Assembly: GCA_964348955.1 (NCBI GenBank)
Contig: CAYGEN010000015.1
Coordinates: forward strand, 1-16,844
Origin: 2-01-FULL-51-21 sp964348955
Lineage (GTDB): Bacteria > Patescibacteriota > Minisyncoccia > Phycocordibacterales > 2-01-FULL-51-21
Length of the DNA stretch: 16,844 nucleotides
Direction of reading: 5' to 3'
Below, in pieces: positions 5,260 to 13,295 of this stretch. Made by a program: the position numbers and the translations under genes. The notes under the pieces were generated by a model, which was not told where the DNA came from, did not search any database, and worked only from the letters and a program-made list of their open reading frames with translations. The first letter of the stretch is position 1; each line of letters starts with the position of its first letter.

Positions 5260-6808
5260 TTCTGTGGGAAAGCTGTTTTTCCATATAGAGGCGTATGTGT
5301 CGGCGGGCGAGCGCCGTCTTTGCAATTTCTAACCATTTCGCGGTTGGGTGTGCCGAGGATTTTGAAATAATCTCAACAATGTCTCCGTTTCGCAGTTGAG
5401 TATCAAGCGACACCATTTTCTGGTTTACTTTTACTCCCCCGATGTGGTCGCCGATGTCGGAGTGAATGGCGTAGGCGAAATCAATCGGGCTTGAGTCAAT
5501 CGGCAAATCAATGACATCGCCCTGCGGGGTAAATACAAAAACGCGATAGCTGAAAAAGTCGCTCTTGAGATTTTCAAGGAATTCTTGCGAGCCGGAAACA
5601 GCGCTGTGTGTTTCGGCGATTTCTTTGAGCCACTCCGGGGGACTCTGTTTTTGAAGTGGCGGGGCGTTTTTTTGGCCACTCTCGCGCGACGGCACGCGCG
5701 TCAAAATCGGGAGAATATGTCGCACCCACTGAAAATATGAACGTCGCTCGTCCTCCGGACCCTTGAGCTTTCCCTCCGCGCGCTCTTTGTAAATTCCGTG
5801 CGAGGCGATGCCGTACTGCGCCGTGCGGTGCATTTCCTCGGTGCGGATTTGAAATTCAACAATGCGATTTTCGCCGATGAGGACTTTTGTGTGCAGACTC
5901 TGATAGCCGTTTGGCTTTGGAAACGCAATGTAATCTTTTATTTCGCCCGGGAGCGGGCGCCAAAGTCCATGGACAATACCGAGTACACGGTAACAGTCGC
6001 TTAGGGCAGGCACGATGATGCGAAGCGCGAGCACATCGTGAATCTTGTCAATATCGCGCCCCTTGCGTTCGTATTTGCGGTACAGACTGTAGAGACCCTT
6101 GAGTCGATACTCGGTGCGGAATTGAGTTATACCATGGCGCGCGAGCTCCTTCTTGATTGATTTGTGAATCTTTTGTAAATGCTTCTCGGTTTCGTTACGC
6201 ATGTGCTTCACCAGTTGTTTTGTCGCATCGTACTCCTTAGAGTAGACATACGGGAAAGCGAGGTCTTCCAGTTCTTGTTTTATATTGCCCATACCGAGCC
6301 GGTCCGCAATAGGTACATAAATTTCCAGCGTCTCTTGAGCAATTCTCCGTTGTTTTTCTTTCGGGACATATTGCAAGGTGCGCATGTTATGGAGCCGATC
6401 CATGAGCTTCACAATGACCACACGAATGTCCTGCGAAGTGGCGACAAATAATTTTCGCAAACTTTCCATATGACGTTCAACGCCATGATATTTCAGCTTG
6501 CCGAGCTTTGTCACGCCTTGCACGAGGAAAAGAATTTCATCGCCGAACTCTTTTTGAATGTCTTCATCTTTCGCGCGATTGTCTTCAATGGAGTCGTGGA
6601 GGAGCCCCGCGGCAATGGTTTCCGCGCCCATACCGAGCTCTGCGAGTTCGCGCGCCGTTTCAAAAAGGTGAACCGTAAATGGTTCACCAGAAAATCGCAT
6701 ATGACCCGTGTGGATTTTTTCAGCAAAGCAATAGGCCTTTGTGACCAACTCGCTCTCCTCTTTCGTGGGGGAGTGCATCAAGTTCAAAATATCCTTGACA
6801 TCTTGCAT
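5240..6808 (-). CDS. rel: RelA/SpoT-family (p)ppGpp synthetase/hydrolase, short form
   Basis: Rel proteins make and break the alarmone (p)ppGpp during starvation. From the ATG at 6808 the protein is 522 residues. The HD hydrolase domain has its metal ligands (TVHLFE at about 45-50 and GLLHDSIED at 68-76), the synthetase domain shows RLKGLYSLYRKY, KDYIAFPKPNGYQSLHTKV and VEFQIRTEEMHRTAQYGI, and a TGS domain follows (RVFVFTPQGDVIDL to GDIVEIIS). The chain ends about 40 residues after TGS, so the zinc-finger and ACT parts of full-length Rel (usually 700 or more residues) are missing. An open frame reaches 7018 but its extra residues are unlike the family, and a -10 box lies over 6816-6821, which selects the start at 6808. 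Both catalytic domains look intact by motif. Confidence 0.92.
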   Translation of the reverse strand: MQDVKDILNLMHSPTKEESELVTKAYCFAEKIHTGHMRFSGEPFTVHLFETARELAELGMGAETIAAGLLHDSIEDNRAKDEDIQKEFGDEILFLVQGVTKLGKLKYHGVERHMESLRKLFVATSQDIRVVIVKLMDRLHNMRTLQYVPKEKQRRIAQETLEIYVPIADRLGMGNIKQELEDLAFPYVYSKEYDATKQLVKHMRNETEKHLQKIHKSIKKELARHGITQFRTEYRLKGLYSLYRKYERKGRDIDKIHDVLALRIIVPALSDCYRVLGIVHGLWRPLPGEIKDYIAFPKPNGYQSLHTKVLIGENRIVEFQIRTEEMHRTAQYGIASHGIYKERAEGKLKGPEDERRSYFQWVRHILPILTRVPSRESGQKNAPPLQKQSPPEWLKEIAETHSAVSGSQEFLENLKSDFFSYRVFVFTPQGDVIDLPIDSSPIDFAYAIHSDIGDHIGGVKVNQKMVSLDTQLRNGDIVEIISKSSAHPTAKWLEIAKTALARRHIRLYMEKQLSHRTKLRNL

Positions 6809-6815
6809 AAGATAC

Positions 6816-6844
6816 ATCATACTGTAAATTAGAATGCTTGACAA
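6816..6844 (-). promoter_or_regulatory. rel promoter, leaderless arrangement
   Basis: On the minus strand TTGTCA (6839-6844) and TATGAT (6816-6821) are separated by exactly 17 bases. The -10 box is followed by seven bases and then the ATG at 6808, so transcription probably begins at or next to the start codon. The box also overlaps two upstream in-frame ATG codons, which argues against those as starts. Confidence 0.65.
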
Positions 6845-6858
6845 GCAGGAGAAGAACC

Positions 6859-7356
6859 ATGAGAAGAAATAGGGGCGGTTCGACGGAAGCTCCGGGTGGC
6901 GTACTTGAACTAAGGATTCACTGCGAATGGTGCGGTTTCTGCATACTTTTCGTTCAGAAAGAGCAGGGGTGCCAAGAGACCGGTGCCGACCATACGCACT
7001 GTAACTTTCATCGCGCACTTCTCGATGAACTCGCGCTTAATCCTCGTACTCCGGATGGCAGTCTCACCGTTCGCATCATGGACGATGATCGCGGGCGGTC
7101 TTTTGTTCCGTTTAAGACTGAGAAGTTGCCGTTCCCAAACCCTCTAAAGCAACTTTTGTCCACGGAAGAACTGGAAAAACAAAGTGCACAAGAAAGCGTG
7201 CCCGTCGCGCTAACGCACATTGATATTTTCCCTCCAGGTTCCGACATGGTGCTCGTATTTGATGGGCCGCCGCAGTCGGGGCTCCAGATCGAGACAGACT
7301 CAAATTCAAATGTTGTCCCATTCCGTCCTACCATCTTTCGGTTCCGTAAACTCTAA
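6859..7356 (+). CDS. Hypothetical protein with Cys/His-rich N-terminus
   Basis: I do not recognise this 165-residue protein. Near the N-terminus it has a cluster that could bind zinc or another metal: Cys22, Cys25 and Cys28 in HCEWCGFC, Cys38, then His45, His47, Cys48 and His51 in HTHCNFH. The remainder contains a charged middle part, a segment VALTHIDIFPPGSDMVLVFDGPP that looks like beta strands, and a basic end (FRPTIFRFRKL). There is no signal peptide or membrane segment. AGGAG at 6847-6851 is well placed before the ATG at 6859. Possible -35/-10 elements (TTGCAT at 6803-6808 with TAAATT at 6825-6830) overlap the rel promoter. A strong terminator follows the stop directly, so it is a single-gene unit divergent from rel. 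Confidence 0.8.
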   Translation: MRRNRGGSTEAPGGVLELRIHCEWCGFCILFVQKEQGCQETGADHTHCNFHRALLDELALNPRTPDGSLTVRIMDDDRGRSFVPFKTEKLPFPNPLKQLLSTEELEKQSAQESVPVALTHIDIFPPGSDMVLVFDGPPQSGLQIETDSNSNVVPFRPTIFRFRKL

Positions 7357-7388
7357 CTGCCGTCACTTAAGTGACGGCAGCTTTTTTT
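7357..7388 (+). terminator. Intrinsic terminator of the Cys/His protein gene
   Basis: A perfect 24-base palindrome (7357-7380, arm CTGCCGTCACTT) begins directly after the stop codon and is followed by C and seven T residues. Confidence 0.92.
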
Positions 7389-7688
7389 GTCATATTTCTG
7401 CGCCACCACTTTGTTAAGCACTCGGTGTTGAATAAGGCGATGTATTGAACAGGTGGACGTTTTTACACCTTGTTTGGCAGCGGGACTGCGGTGCCATTTT
7501 TCAATAGTCATTCTTCAATATTGTGTTTCTGCGGGTCGTGGTTTGGGCACGTTTTATTACTACACCGCACCGGTATGGTCTTTGGTCACGAATATTTTTC
7601 CTGACGGAAAAATTTCGCGACCCCGGCTCGCGGTTTTTGCCTTGCCTTCGGCAAACAAAAACATCGCTGCGCCTCACAAAAACAATCG
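7389..7688. other. Non-coding stretch with minor hairpins
   Basis: No gene can be supported. Small inverted repeats are present, such as TTTTTCC-TGAC-GGAAAAA at 7595-7612 and TTGCC-TTC-GGCAA near 7646. Open frames here lack ribosome sites and family similarity. Confidence 0.5.
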
Positions 7689-7714
7689 GTGCGTGCAATG
7701 AAGATTGCACGCAC
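7689..7714 (-). terminator. Probable topA terminator
   Basis: An 11-base-pair perfect stem (GTGCGTGCAAT, loop GAAG) lies just beyond the topA stop codon. On the minus strand it is followed by CGATTGTTTTTG, a moderate T-run. Confidence 0.6.
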
Positions 7715-7721
7715 GGATGCG

Positions 7722-9911
7722 CTACTTTGCAAGTTTATGCGGATTATGGTTAGGGCACGCCTTGTTGCTGCAGCGCTCGGGGATTGTTTTTGTGCCTTCC
7801 ATCATGAGTGCGCCGCACAAGGGGCATAGTGCGCCAGTCGGTTTTGCCTTGATAGCGTTTTTGCATTTGGGGTAGTTACTGCAACTGTAAAAAAGCCCAA
7901 ACCGTCCGCGGCGCTCCACCATTTCGCCCTCATTGCAGAGAGGGCATTTGACCCCCGTCGCCCCCGCCATATTATTTTCATCACGCTTAATGAATTTACA
8001 TTTAGGGTAGTTACTGCAGGCGACAAAACGTCCGAATTTCCCGTCGCGTTCTATGAGTTTGCCGCCGCACAGGGGGCACATTTCGCCCGTTTCCCTCGGT
8101 CCCTCCAGTTCCTTTCCGTCAATCATGCGCGCGCCGACGCACTCGGGGAAACGCGAACAGCTCATAAATTTGCCGCTTTTTCCAAGCTTGATAATCATGG
8201 GTGCGCCACACTCGGGGCAGGGAAATTCTTTCGGCGCATCGCCTAGATTGGTGAGCTTTTCAATATGCTCTTTTGCGTGCACCTCTTTGGAAAAGGGAGT
8301 GTAGAAATCTGCAAGCGTTTTTTCATATTTGCGCGTGCCGGTCGCGATCTCGTCAAGTTCATTTTCCATTTGCGCGGTAAAGTCGTCACTGATGTAGTTC
8401 TCAAAGTTTTTTTCCAAAAAGGTGCTGACCACATCGCCCGTATCCGTCGGGAAGAGCGTGCGCCCCTGTTTCTCCACATAGCCGCGGTCGGCAAGCGTTT
8501 TCATAATGCTTGCATACGTTGAGGGCCGTCCGATACCTCGCTTTTCAAGCTCCTTGATGAGGCCGGCTTCCGTGTAACGCGAAGGTGGCTGTGTCTGCTT
8601 TGCCTCGGTGTGCATGGCGATGAGTTTTAACGCTTCGCCGGCGCTCACTTTCGGCAACTCAACTTCTTCCCCGCGCGAAGCGCGATCGGCGGCCAACCAT
8701 CCCTCAAAGACTACGCGTGAGCCATGTGCCGCAAAGTTCGGTGCATCGCTTCCCATGATGCGCGCCGTGATTTTTGTTTTGAGAAGCACCGCATCAGCCA
8801 TTTGAGAGGAAATGATGCGTCGCACGATAAGCTGATAGAGACGCTTTTCGTCATCGTTCGTACCCGCAGTTTCATTCGCCGCATTGGTGGGACGGATCGC
8901 TTCGTGCGCCTCCTGTGCCGCCTTGCTTTTTGTTTTATATTGGCGCGCCTGTACATATTTTTCGCCAAATTTTTTCTGGACGAGTGCGCGTAGGTGCCCC
9001 TCTGCCTCCGCGCTTATCTGCGTGGAGTCGGTACGCATGTAGGTAATGTGTCCAGCTTCGTAGAGGCGCTGGGCGAGGCGCATGGTGCGCGAGGGGGCGA
9101 ACCCGAGCCGTGAGCTTGCGGCTTGCTGGAGCGTGGAGGTGGTAAAGGGCGCGCGCGGTTGGCGTCTCATTTCCGATTCGACAACATCTTCAACCTCCCA
9201 TGGCTTTTGCTCGCCGTCTGCAACAATGCGCTGTGCTTGTTCGCGCACTTTCGGCTCTACGGCGCACGTGAGCAGAAGCGCCTCACTTCGCAGAGTCTTG
9301 GTATCGGCTGAAATGACAAAAAAATCTTCCGGCACAAAGGCGCGTATTTCTCGTTCGCGTTCCATAAGAATGCGCAGTGCGGGTGACTGCACGCGCCCGG
9401 CGGAGAGCCCATAGCGCACTTTTTTCCAGATGAGGCCGGAGAGGTCGTAGCCGACCAGGCGGTCAAGCACACGCCGCGCTTCCTGCGCGCGGCGCAGATT
9501 TTCATCAATGACGCGCGGGTGCGTGAGCGCCTCCTCAATCGCCCGTTTGGTAATTTCATGAAAGACGACGCGTTTCGGCTTTTTTAAGCCGACAAGCTCT
9601 TTCAAATGCCATGCGATGGCCTCGCCTTCACGGTCGGGGTCGGTAGCGAGAAGCACTTCGCTCGCGTCCTTCGCGGCGCGCTTCAGTTCGCCAATGACTT
9701 TTTCCTTGCCCTTGACCACCTCGTAATGCGGCACAAAACCGCCCGCGATATCAATCGCCTGTTTGTTGCTTTTCGGCAAGTCGCGCACATGCCCCACTGA
9801 CGCTTTCACGAGGTAGCCGCTACCGAGATATTTTGAAATAGTTTTCGCTTTCGCTGGTGACTCAACGATAAGCAAAATTTTTCCTGTTTTCCTTGTTTTC
9901 GCGGTTGGCAT
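7722..9911 (-). CDS. topA: DNA topoisomerase I
   Basis: TopA (type IA) relaxes negative supercoils by cutting one strand through a tyrosine. The 729-residue protein has a TOPRIM domain at about 11-120 with Glu17 (IVESPAKAKTI) and the acidic motif DPDREGEAIAWHL at 91-103, the VGYDLSGLIWKKV and LSAGRVQSPALR segments, and the catalytic Tyr291 in HITYMRTDS. The C-terminus carries four Cys4 zinc ribbons: Cys565/568/585/591, 612/615/632/638, 656/659/677/683 and a shorter 696/699/714/719. Length is somewhat below that of E. coli TopA. dprA lies upstream on the same strand, the order also seen in Bacillus (dprA/smf then topA), but here a 245-base non-coding stretch with its own promoter separates them. 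No Shine-Dalgarno site precedes the ATG. Confidence 0.96.
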   Translation of the reverse strand: MPTAKTRKTGKILLIVESPAKAKTISKYLGSGYLVKASVGHVRDLPKSNKQAIDIAGGFVPHYEVVKGKEKVIGELKRAAKDASEVLLATDPDREGEAIAWHLKELVGLKKPKRVVFHEITKRAIEEALTHPRVIDENLRRAQEARRVLDRLVGYDLSGLIWKKVRYGLSAGRVQSPALRILMEREREIRAFVPEDFFVISADTKTLRSEALLLTCAVEPKVREQAQRIVADGEQKPWEVEDVVESEMRRQPRAPFTTSTLQQAASSRLGFAPSRTMRLAQRLYEAGHITYMRTDSTQISAEAEGHLRALVQKKFGEKYVQARQYKTKSKAAQEAHEAIRPTNAANETAGTNDDEKRLYQLIVRRIISSQMADAVLLKTKITARIMGSDAPNFAAHGSRVVFEGWLAADRASRGEEVELPKVSAGEALKLIAMHTEAKQTQPPSRYTEAGLIKELEKRGIGRPSTYASIMKTLADRGYVEKQGRTLFPTDTGDVVSTFLEKNFENYISDDFTAQMENELDEIATGTRKYEKTLADFYTPFSKEVHAKEHIEKLTNLGDAPKEFPCPECGAPMIIKLGKSGKFMSCSRFPECVGARMIDGKELEGPRETGEMCPLCGGKLIERDGKFGRFVACSNYPKCKFIKRDENNMAGATGVKCPLCNEGEMVERRGRFGLFYSCSNYPKCKNAIKAKPTGALCPLCGALMMEGTKTIPERCSNKACPNHNPHKLAK

Positions 9912-10100
9912 GGAGATAATGAGAACTTATCTTAAAAATAATGGCGTTACGAGGCAGACCGCATTCGTGCGAGACGAAGACGCGAAGGTTCCGCCGTAAA
10001 CCGATACGGCAAGACCAAGCGGCGAGTCGTAGCCGAAAGCGGTCGGTCGCCCCAGCCAAGCGATTGCGGGTGATATATGCATAGCGATTATTTTTGAGAT
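9912..10100 (-). ncRNA. Candidate structured leader or small RNA upstream of topA
   Basis: Between the promoter at 10107-10135 and topA, a GC-rich core flanked by AT-rich ends can fold, on the minus strand, into several hairpins: GGCGA...TCGCC enclosing CCGA-CCGCTT-TCGG, then GCCGTA-TCGGTT-TACGGC, then TTCGT-CTCGC-ACGAA. It matches no RNA family I recognise (not tmRNA, RNase P or SRP RNA by their conserved segments). A 51-codon minus-strand frame (10082 to 9927) also runs through it, ending SSSRTNAVCLVTPLFLR, without a ribosome site. It could be a regulatory 5' leader of topA, an independent RNA or a small gene; I favour RNA, with low certainty. Confidence 0.35.
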
Positions 10101-10106
10101 AGGTTC

Positions 10107-10135
10107 TAGATATAATGGTTTAAGTTTTTTGTCAA
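10107..10135 (-). promoter_or_regulatory. Promoter upstream of topA
   Basis: On the minus strand a consensus TTGACA (10130-10135) is 17 bases from TATCTA (10107-10112). It lies just after the dprA stop codon and would give topA a leader of about 190 bases. A TATAAT on the plus strand (10111-10116) overlaps it but has no good -35 box. Confidence 0.5.
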
Positions 10136-10156
10136 ATCGTCTGCCGAAAGACATGT

Positions 10157-11026
10157 TTATGCGCGGCAAATTTTTCCGAGGCGCTCCGTAATGAATCCCT
10201 TGAGTTCCATCGCCGAGAGAAGCACTTGTGCGTCGCGTGTGGGAAGCGCAAGAGAGGCAATGAGTTCGTCGCGCGTTTTTGGTGTTTCAAGAAGCGCGAG
10301 CGCACGCCCTTCAGTGTCCGACACATCCGCGCGCTGTGCAAGTGGCGGGCGCTCAAAGGCGATGCCGAGCGCGCGCAAAATGTCTGAACTTGACCGTGCG
10401 GGCGTGGCGCCAAGCGAAAGAAAGAGGTGCGGCCCGAAGGAACCGGGGGAGAAGATGGAGCCCGGCACAACAAGAAGCTCTCGGTTGTATTCGGCGGTAA
10501 GCCTCGCCGTGATAAGCGTTCCGGATTTTTGTGTTGCCTCAATTACAAGGACGGCATGGGAAAGTCCCGCCATGATGCGATTGCGCTCAGGAAAACTGAA
10601 TGGCGTCGCGCGGAAATCCGGCGCAAATTCCGAAAGAAGTGCGCCGCCGGCAGAGAGAATTTTTCTCGCGAGCGGGCGGTTGGTGCTTGGATAGAGCACG
10701 TGGTCGCTAAGCCCCGATCCTGGCACGGCGATGGCTGGCAACCTCGCGGCAAGCGCCGCCTCATGGGCAAGCGCATCAATGCCAAGCGCGAGCCCGGAGA
10801 CGATAGCGATAGGGTAGCCCGCAAGTCCGCCAATGAGCGTGGATACTGCGGCTTTGCCGTAGGCGCTGTATTTGCGCGAGCCGACCACGGCGAGGAGGCG
10901 CGTTTCTTTTGGGGGCAGTTTCCCGCGCAGGTATAGCGTCTTTGGCGCATCCGGTATTTCATTGAGAAGCGGCGGAAATTCTTCGCGCGTAAGTTGTTTG
11001 ATAGGAAAATCCACGGTATTATTCAT
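10157..11026 (-). CDS. dprA: DNA-processing protein DprA
   Basis: DprA protects incoming single-stranded DNA during natural transformation and loads RecA on it. The 289-residue protein has the Rossmann-like DprA core: LLAVVGSRKYSAYG, VSGLALGIDALAHEAAL, the AVPGSGLSDHVLYPSTNRPLA segment, FPERNRIMAGLSHAVLVIEA, SGTLITARLTAEYNRELLVVPG and SLGATPARSSSDIL. A C-terminal winged-helix-like part follows. The N-terminal SAM domain found in some DprA proteins is absent. The start at 11026 (MNNTVDFPIKQLT) is preferred because related short DprA proteins begin there; an in-frame ATG at 11050 adds eight residues and cannot be excluded. Neither has a clear ribosome site. It diverges from serS and is followed by topA. 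Confidence 0.93.
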   Translation of the reverse strand: MNNTVDFPIKQLTREEFPPLLNEIPDAPKTLYLRGKLPPKETRLLAVVGSRKYSAYGKAAVSTLIGGLAGYPIAIVSGLALGIDALAHEAALAARLPAIAVPGSGLSDHVLYPSTNRPLARKILSAGGALLSEFAPDFRATPFSFPERNRIMAGLSHAVLVIEATQKSGTLITARLTAEYNRELLVVPGSIFSPGSFGPHLFLSLGATPARSSSDILRALGIAFERPPLAQRADVSDTEGRALALLETPKTRDELIASLALPTRDAQVLLSAMELKGFITERLGKICRA

Positions 11027-11118
11027 CTTACCACGCTTTATTTTGCACACATTATTCCCGCGTTATTTTATGTATGTTAATGAAGGTAAAAACGATTCGC
11101 TAAAAGAAGCTAAAGGCC

Positions 11119-12387
11119 ATGCTTGATATCAAATTTATCCGCGACAATCTGGAGCTCGTAAAAGAGGGTGCGCGGAGGAAACACATTGAGATAGACATGA
11201 ACCGCCTTGTTGAGATGGACGACATGCGCAGGGGGCTTCTCGCCTCCATTGAGGAGAAACGCGCGAAGCAAAACGCGTTCAGTCTAACGTTTAAAAAAAA
11301 CGACCGTGGCTTGGACGATATGGAATTCGCAGGAATGCGTCGCCTAAAGAATGCACTTGAAAAAGACGAGGCGACGCTTAAAGAGATGATGGGAGAATGG
11401 CAGCGCCTTATGGTAGCGGTGCCCAATATCCCGGACATGTCTGTGCCGGAAGGAAGAGATGATACCGAGAATCGCGAAGAGCGCGTTTGGGGCGAAAAGC
11501 CCGCATTTCCCTTTGGCGCGAAGAGTCATTTGGAGCTAATGCAGACTCTTGACCTCGCGGATTTCGAGCGCGGTGTGAAAGTTTCCGGTTTTCGCGGATA
11601 TTTTTTGAAAAATGACGGCGCTATGCTCAATTTTGCGGTCTGGCAATTTGTGAGCGGGTTCTTCCAAGAAAGGGGATTTACGCCCATGATGGTTCCTTCG
11701 CTTCTCAACCGAGAGTCGCTTCTCGGGACCGGGTATCTTCCGCAGGGGAAGGAAGACCTCTACATAACGCAGGATGGGCAATACCTTTCAGGCACGGCCG
11801 AGGTCGCGACGATGGCGTATTACATGGATGAGGTTATTGATGTCGCTAAGCTCCCGCTTCAATTTTCCTCATTTTCCCCGTGTTTTCGCCGCGAAGCGGG
11901 GAGCCACGGCAAAGACACCAAAGGGCTCATGCGCGTCCACGAATTCTTTAAGTTTGAACAGGTGGTCTTGTGTGAGGCGAGCCACGAAGAATCGGTACGT
12001 CGGCACGAAGAGCTTACACAAAACGCGGAAAAACTCTTGCAGGAGCTTGAGCTTCCTTACCGCGTCGTAGTGAACTGCGGGGGAGACCTCGGTCTCGGGC
12101 AGGTGAAGAAGTACGATATTGAAACATGGGTGCCGTCGGAAGAGCGATATCGCGAGACGCACTCGGCATCGTATTTCCACGATTTTCAAACGAGGCGCTT
12201 GAACATTCGCTATCGCGACCACGATGGCAAAATTAAATTCGCTCACTCGCTCAATAACACCGCCATTGCCACGCCACGCATACTCATCTCGCTCATTGAA
12301 AACTTTCAGCGTGAGGATGGCTCCATCGCAATACCCTCCGCGCTTCAAAAATATTTTGGCAAAAAAGAAATAACCGCCGCCCTGTAA
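11119..12387 (+). CDS. serS: Seryl-tRNA synthetase
   Basis: SerRS charges tRNA-Ser (and tRNA-Sec) with serine. The 422-residue protein starts MLDIKFIRDNLELVKEG, the usual SerRS opening, followed by the antiparallel coiled-coil arm (about 30-105) that grips the tRNA long arm. The class II core shows the TGYLPQGKEDLY segment, the TAEV motif (SGTAEVATMAYY), motif 2 FRREAGSHGKDTKGLMRVHEF and motif 3 ending in TPRILISLIENFQREDGSI. Length is standard. Only a weak AAAGG lies immediately before the ATG. It is followed after 25 bases by the ftsQ-like gene, probably on the same transcript. Confidence 0.96.
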   Translation: MLDIKFIRDNLELVKEGARRKHIEIDMNRLVEMDDMRRGLLASIEEKRAKQNAFSLTFKKNDRGLDDMEFAGMRRLKNALEKDEATLKEMMGEWQRLMVAVPNIPDMSVPEGRDDTENREERVWGEKPAFPFGAKSHLELMQTLDLADFERGVKVSGFRGYFLKNDGAMLNFAVWQFVSGFFQERGFTPMMVPSLLNRESLLGTGYLPQGKEDLYITQDGQYLSGTAEVATMAYYMDEVIDVAKLPLQFSSFSPCFRREAGSHGKDTKGLMRVHEFFKFEQVVLCEASHEESVRRHEELTQNAEKLLQELELPYRVVVNCGGDLGLGQVKKYDIETWVPSEERYRETHSASYFHDFQTRRLNIRYRDHDGKIKFAHSLNNTAIATPRILISLIENFQREDGSIAIPSALQKYFGKKEITAAL

Positions 12388-12412
12388 GAATCGTGAGGAA
12401 GCGTTTTTCCGT

Positions 12413-13249
12413 ATGCCTGAAAGCAGACACACTCTCATCTCCCCGCGTACTTCGCAGAGGCGGCGCAAACTTTTGATGCATAAAATGCTCTTTGCGCTTT
12501 TTGCGTTTACGCTTTCTTTTGCGGGAGTCGCCGTGCTTGCGCATCTCCCCGACTTGACCGTTTCTTCGGTTACGGTCTCCGGCAATCGCGTCTTGACCGC
12601 AGAGGAACTTGCGTCATTTGTAGAATGGCAATTAAGTGGCGCCTACGGGTTTTTCATTCCAAAATCAAACGCGCTCCTTTACCCTCGCACCGAAGCAGAG
12701 GCAGCATTGCTCAAAGCGTTTCCGCGTCTTAAGGAAGCATCGCTTTCTCTCACGTCTTCAACCAAAGCGCATCTCGCCGTGGTGGAGCGGGTGCCCTACG
12801 CGCGGTGGTGTCGCGCGCGTGCTTCCGCGGAGCGTCCGGATATTCCCGAGCAGTGTTACTATATTGATGCGAATGGCTTTATATACGGCAGGGCGCTGAT
12901 TGAAGGAGAAGGGTTAGCGCGCTTCTCTGGTGGCATTGGGACGACCACCAATTCAATCGGCGCGCAATTGCTTGCCGCAGAGGAGTTCAGAAATCTCACA
13001 AGCTTTATGGGCTCGCTCGACTCACTTTCGCTTTCTCCCTCAACACTAGAGTTGAGGGGTGATGGTGATATTTCAATAATGCTTCAGGGTGGCCCAGCCA
13101 TTCTCGTCAATAAGGATGATAACTTGGCGGAAGAGTTCAGCAATCTGCAGTCGGTTCTGCAGTCTCCGGAATTTCAGGGTGTCTCGCTTGAGAGCATTGA
13201 ATACTTTGACTTACGCTTCGGCAACAAAATATATTTCAAGGAGAAGTAA
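12413..13249 (+). CDS. ftsQ: FtsQ/DivIB-like cell division protein
   Basis: FtsQ is a single-pass membrane protein that links early and late divisome parts. This 278-residue protein has a basic cytoplasmic start (about 1-24, SQRRRKLL), one membrane helix at about 25-45 (MLFALFAFTLSFAGVAVLAHL region), and then a POTRA-like domain starting LTVSSVTVSGNRVLTAEEL, as expected right after the helix. The C-terminal part ends SIEYFDLRFGNKIYFKEK, which resembles the end of the FtsQ beta domain (the usual Y-[ILV]-DLR element). Sequence is otherwise diverged, so a general POTRA membrane protein is possible. GAGGAAG lies upstream of the ATG. It sits behind serS rather than in a typical dcw cluster. Confidence 0.75.
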   Translation: MPESRHTLISPRTSQRRRKLLMHKMLFALFAFTLSFAGVAVLAHLPDLTVSSVTVSGNRVLTAEELASFVEWQLSGAYGFFIPKSNALLYPRTEAEAALLKAFPRLKEASLSLTSSTKAHLAVVERVPYARWCRARASAERPDIPEQCYYIDANGFIYGRALIEGEGLARFSGGIGTTTNSIGAQLLAAEEFRNLTSFMGSLDSLSLSPSTLELRGDGDISIMLQGGPAILVNKDDNLAEEFSNLQSVLQSPEFQGVSLESIEYFDLRFGNKIYFKEK

Positions 13250-13285
13250 GAAAACAGAAAAAACGGGCGCCCGGTGCGCCCGTTT
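13250..13285 (-). terminator. Terminator for the minus-strand small gene
   Basis: A 10-base-pair stem AAACGGGCGC / GCGCCCGTTT with loop CCGGT covers 13261-13285. On the minus strand it runs straight into TTTTTTCTGTTTTC, a strong T-tract; on the plus strand only three T residues follow. It therefore points to a minus-strand gene ending here, while possibly also helping to end the ftsQ transcript. Confidence 0.75.
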
Positions 13286-13295
13286 AAGTGAACAT

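Noticed and set aside
4140..5260. parS site near parB
   Set aside because: No sequence close to the consensus TGTTTCACGTGAAACA was found here.
10111..10116. Plus-strand TATAAT between topA and dprA as a promoter
   Set aside because: There is no -35 box at a suitable distance, and transcription would run antisense into dprA; the minus-strand elements at the same place fit better.
11869..12585. 238-residue minus-strand open frame opposite serS
   Set aside because: It lies antisense to the conserved catalytic motifs of SerRS and shows no family similarity.
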